Source: an uncultured Pseudomonadota bacterium (GTDB lineage Bacteria; Pseudomonadota; Gammaproteobacteria; Burkholderiales; Thiobacillaceae). Taken from it: a stretch of DNA of 14,916 nt. The DNA is taken from the NCBI GenBank assembly GCA_903883985.1, contig CAISDD010000494.1:1-14916 (forward strand), written 5' to 3'. A program made the position numbers and the translations under genes. The notes under the pieces were generated by a model, which saw only the letters and a program-made list of their open reading frames with translations, searched no databases and was not told where the DNA came from. This document shows, one piece after another, positions 13,860-14,916 of the stretch; the first letter of the stretch is position 1, and the number at the start of each line of letters is the position of its first letter.

Positions 13860-14528
13860 TTACTGACCAACTACGTCCCCGCGCATAGGCGCAATCAGAC
13901 CGAGCAGTTCTTTTTGCTCCTTTCCCGGTACTTTGAAGGTGGTCAGCACTTTCACCAGATTGTCCGCCACCGCATCGAACTGTGCGTCTGTGATTTTCAT
14001 GCCACGGTGAGCGGTTTTCATGTCGCGGCCGGTATAGGTGCAGGGACCACCGGTGGCTGCACAAAGTTGCTCTTTCAGTTTGACTCTGCAACCACCGGTG
14101 ATGCCTCCATTCATACGCGCATCGGCCTGTGAAACCGCGATGAGCTCGTCTGTGGCGGCGTTAACGGCATCCCCCCCGCCCAGACGCCAGTAAAGGCTGG
14201 CGTTTTCCAATGTGACCGGCTTCTGGGCCGCGTAGAACATGGCCATGTCGTCCATGTCTTGTTGCGTCAGGCCTACCGAAAGAATATTCATCACCGGGTG
14301 GAAGCGTCGACCGGTTTTGAAATCCACCATGCTTTGTGTAAACCGTTGCGTGGCTTGTCCGGCCAGTCGCGCGCTAGGATAAGCGGCGTTGCCATCGACA
14401 CCGTGGCAGCCGGAACAGAACATGGACTTGGCTGAGCCTGCCTGGGCACTGCCGGCTGCGGCAACGGCCACGCTCGCCAGGAGTATGCCTATGCCGACCA
14501 GGCTGGAAATCAGACGCGTACGTTTCAT
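13860..14528 (-). CDS. Exported fusion of cytochrome c and group 1 truncated haemoglobin
   Basis: 222 aa. Residues 1-30 are a signal peptide (MKRTR, then a hydrophobic core, then AVAAAGSAQA). Residues 31-105 are a class I cytochrome c domain: CSGCH (38-42) binds haem c, Met80 is the likely sixth ligand, and LTQQDMDDMAMFYAAQKP is the usual closing helix of c4/c5-like domains. From residue 111 the chain becomes a group 1 truncated globin: SLYWRLGG start motif, then QLCAATGGPCTYTGRDMKTA and HRGMKIT with the proximal His174, ending in the typical final helix (KEQKELLGLIAPMRGDVV). Relative to family members as I remember them, the CD-E region is about four residues short, Phe CD1 is absent and Tyr B10 is replaced (Ile130). 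Three cysteines (147, 156, 163) lie in the globin part. Probable role: periplasmic oxygen, NO or electron-transfer chemistry; not known. Confidence 0.85.
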   Translation of the reverse strand: MKRTRLISSLVGIGILLASVAVAAAGSAQAGSAKSMFCSGCHGVDGNAAYPSARLAGQATQRFTQSMVDFKTGRRFHPVMNILSVGLTQQDMDDMAMFYAAQKPVTLENASLYWRLGGGDAVNAATDELIAVSQADARMNGGITGGCRVKLKEQLCAATGGPCTYTGRDMKTAHRGMKITDAQFDAVADNLVKVLTTFKVPGKEQKELLGLIAPMRGDVVGQ

Positions 14529-14532
14529 TGTG

Positions 14533-14540
14533 AACTCCTT
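14533..14540 (-). promoter_or_regulatory. Strong ribosome binding site of the cytochrome c-globin gene
   Basis: AAGGAGTT on the minus strand, with its AGGAG 6 bp before ATG 14526-14528. It fixes the start of the exported fusion and thereby the signal peptide. Confidence 0.8.
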
Positions 14541-14800
14541 GATTGATTACACGACCCCGACTGGAGGCGCGAGACCACCGTGCAGCAAGCCGGATGTGGG
14601 CATCCGTTGTTTTGCCGCGCCGACACCCCATGCGCAGGATATTCGGATACTTTGATCTTAGGCAGTGGTTAAACATCGGTTTACTTGTGGGTTATTTACT
14701 ACGCTGGTGACTGCGTCATTGCGCACACGAGGGGACTACGTGTACGCACGAATCCGACGGGGCGCACTTAGCCGCCGTGGAAGGCTGTGCCAGTGTTTAT
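14541..14800. other. Gene-free upstream region of the cytochrome c-globin gene
   Basis: No gene is supported here. It contains a 14-bp palindrome, TAAAC-ATCG-GTTTA (14670-14683), about 140 bp upstream of the start codon, which could be an operator or chance. The right part (from about 14740) is GC-rich and leads into the REP hairpins. No confident -35/-10 pair could be assigned. Confidence 0.45.
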
Positions 14801-14849
14801 CGTTCCCACGCTCCAGCGTGGGAACGCAGATTTGGACGCTCCAGCGTCC
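14801..14849. repeat. Pair of REP hairpins with shared core
   Basis: First hairpin: CGTTCCCACGC (14801-14811) and GCGTGGGAACG (14816-14826), 11 perfect pairs around TCCA. Second: GGACGC (14834-14839) and GCGTCC (14844-14849) around the same TCCA loop. Both share the core CGCTCCAGCG. This type of repeat is widely dispersed in proteobacterial genomes and is commonly found beside RAYT transposase genes, as here. Confidence 0.85.
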
Positions 14850-14866
14850 CGACCTAAAGCAAGGCC

Positions 14867-14916
14867 ATGAGCCGAAGCCGATATGTCATCCTGGAACCGG
14901 ATAAGCCGCATTTCCT
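14867..14916 (+). CDS. REP-associated tyrosine transposase (RAYT), N-terminal end only
   Basis: The window ends after 16 complete codons: MSRSRYVILEPDKPHF. This beginning (a basic MSRSRY, then a hydrophobic patch, then EPDKPHF) is the recognisable start of the RAYT/IS200-like Y1 transposases, single-strand nucleases that act on REP hairpins. AAGG precedes the ATG by 2 bases. The catalytic HUH and Tyr motifs lie beyond the edge. The pair of REP hairpins ends 17 bp upstream, as expected for a REP-RAYT unit. Confidence 0.72.
   Translation, partial: MSRSRYVILEPDKPHF

Noticed and set aside
13786..13885. Coding fragment downstream of hemN reading ETGEIVPARITRPKYSAIGK
   Set aside because: Open for only about 30 codons, with no start, no ribosome site and no family I recognise; probably chance.
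14080..14130. Frameshift explaining the odd globin CD-E region
   Set aside because: The other two frames across this stretch do not restore the missing Phe residues, and the frame stays in register on both sides.
1..14916. CRISPR arrays, tRNA or rRNA genes
   Set aside because: No regularly spaced direct repeats and no tRNA or rRNA landmarks were seen on either strand.

Overview
The window looks like chromosomal DNA of a GC-rich betaproteobacterium, probably a Rhodocyclales/Nitrosomonadales-type environmental organism. The reasons are the style of the housekeeping proteins (PurM, PurE, PurK, HemN, AlgC-type phosphomannomutase), the permease-purM-purN-DUF3108 gene order, and the abundant small intergenic palindromes. 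The lineage is an inference from protein style and gene order, not from a marker gene.

Layout, left to right. (1) Bases 1-188 hold the 3' end of a PPK2-type polyphosphate kinase, overlapping tail to tail with a two-component operon on the minus strand: a NarL/LuxR response regulator (2092-2718) followed after 3 bp by a hybrid sensor kinase (175-2088). (2) Immediately upstream of the regulator is a 172-bp non-autonomous insertion (2754-2925). It has 12-bp terminal inverted repeats beginning GTAAC and a perfect 8-bp target duplication, as expected of an IS66-family MITE. (3) A minus-strand block follows: an AI-2E/PerM-family permease (4967-6022), a CCC1/VIT1 metal transporter with a ferritin-like N-terminus coupled to it by an ATGA overlap (3915-4970), and metF (3024-3857) beyond a small REP palindrome. 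(4) Divergently, purM, purN and a DUF3108 envelope protein run on the plus strand. Between purM and purN lies the 3' half of a DUF5615 PIN-like toxin gene, and purM ends by reading into that remnant in another frame. (5) Converging with no gap is the minus-strand operon algC-purE-purK. Upstream of it are two tandem minus-strand intrinsic terminators with no gene to terminate. (6) hemN (12311-13681) converges with an exported fusion of cytochrome c and group 1 truncated haemoglobin (13860-14528). (7) The right edge holds a pair of REP hairpins followed by the first codons of a REP-associated tyrosine transposase (RAYT).

How the genes work together: purN (step 3), purM (step 5) and purK/purE (step 6) supply consecutive parts of de novo IMP synthesis from two convergent operons. 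metF makes the methyl-folate used for methionine from the same one-carbon pool. hemN makes haem without oxygen, and its convergent neighbour is a haem protein, although a functional link between the two is only a guess.

The most noteworthy items are the cytochrome c-globin fusion with an altered haem pocket, the IS66-type MITE with an intact target duplication in a two-component promoter region, the toxin-gene remnant spliced into the purM-purN junction, the orphan tandem terminators before algC, and the REP/RAYT pair at the edge. No CRISPR array, rRNA, tRNA or complete insertion sequence was seen.
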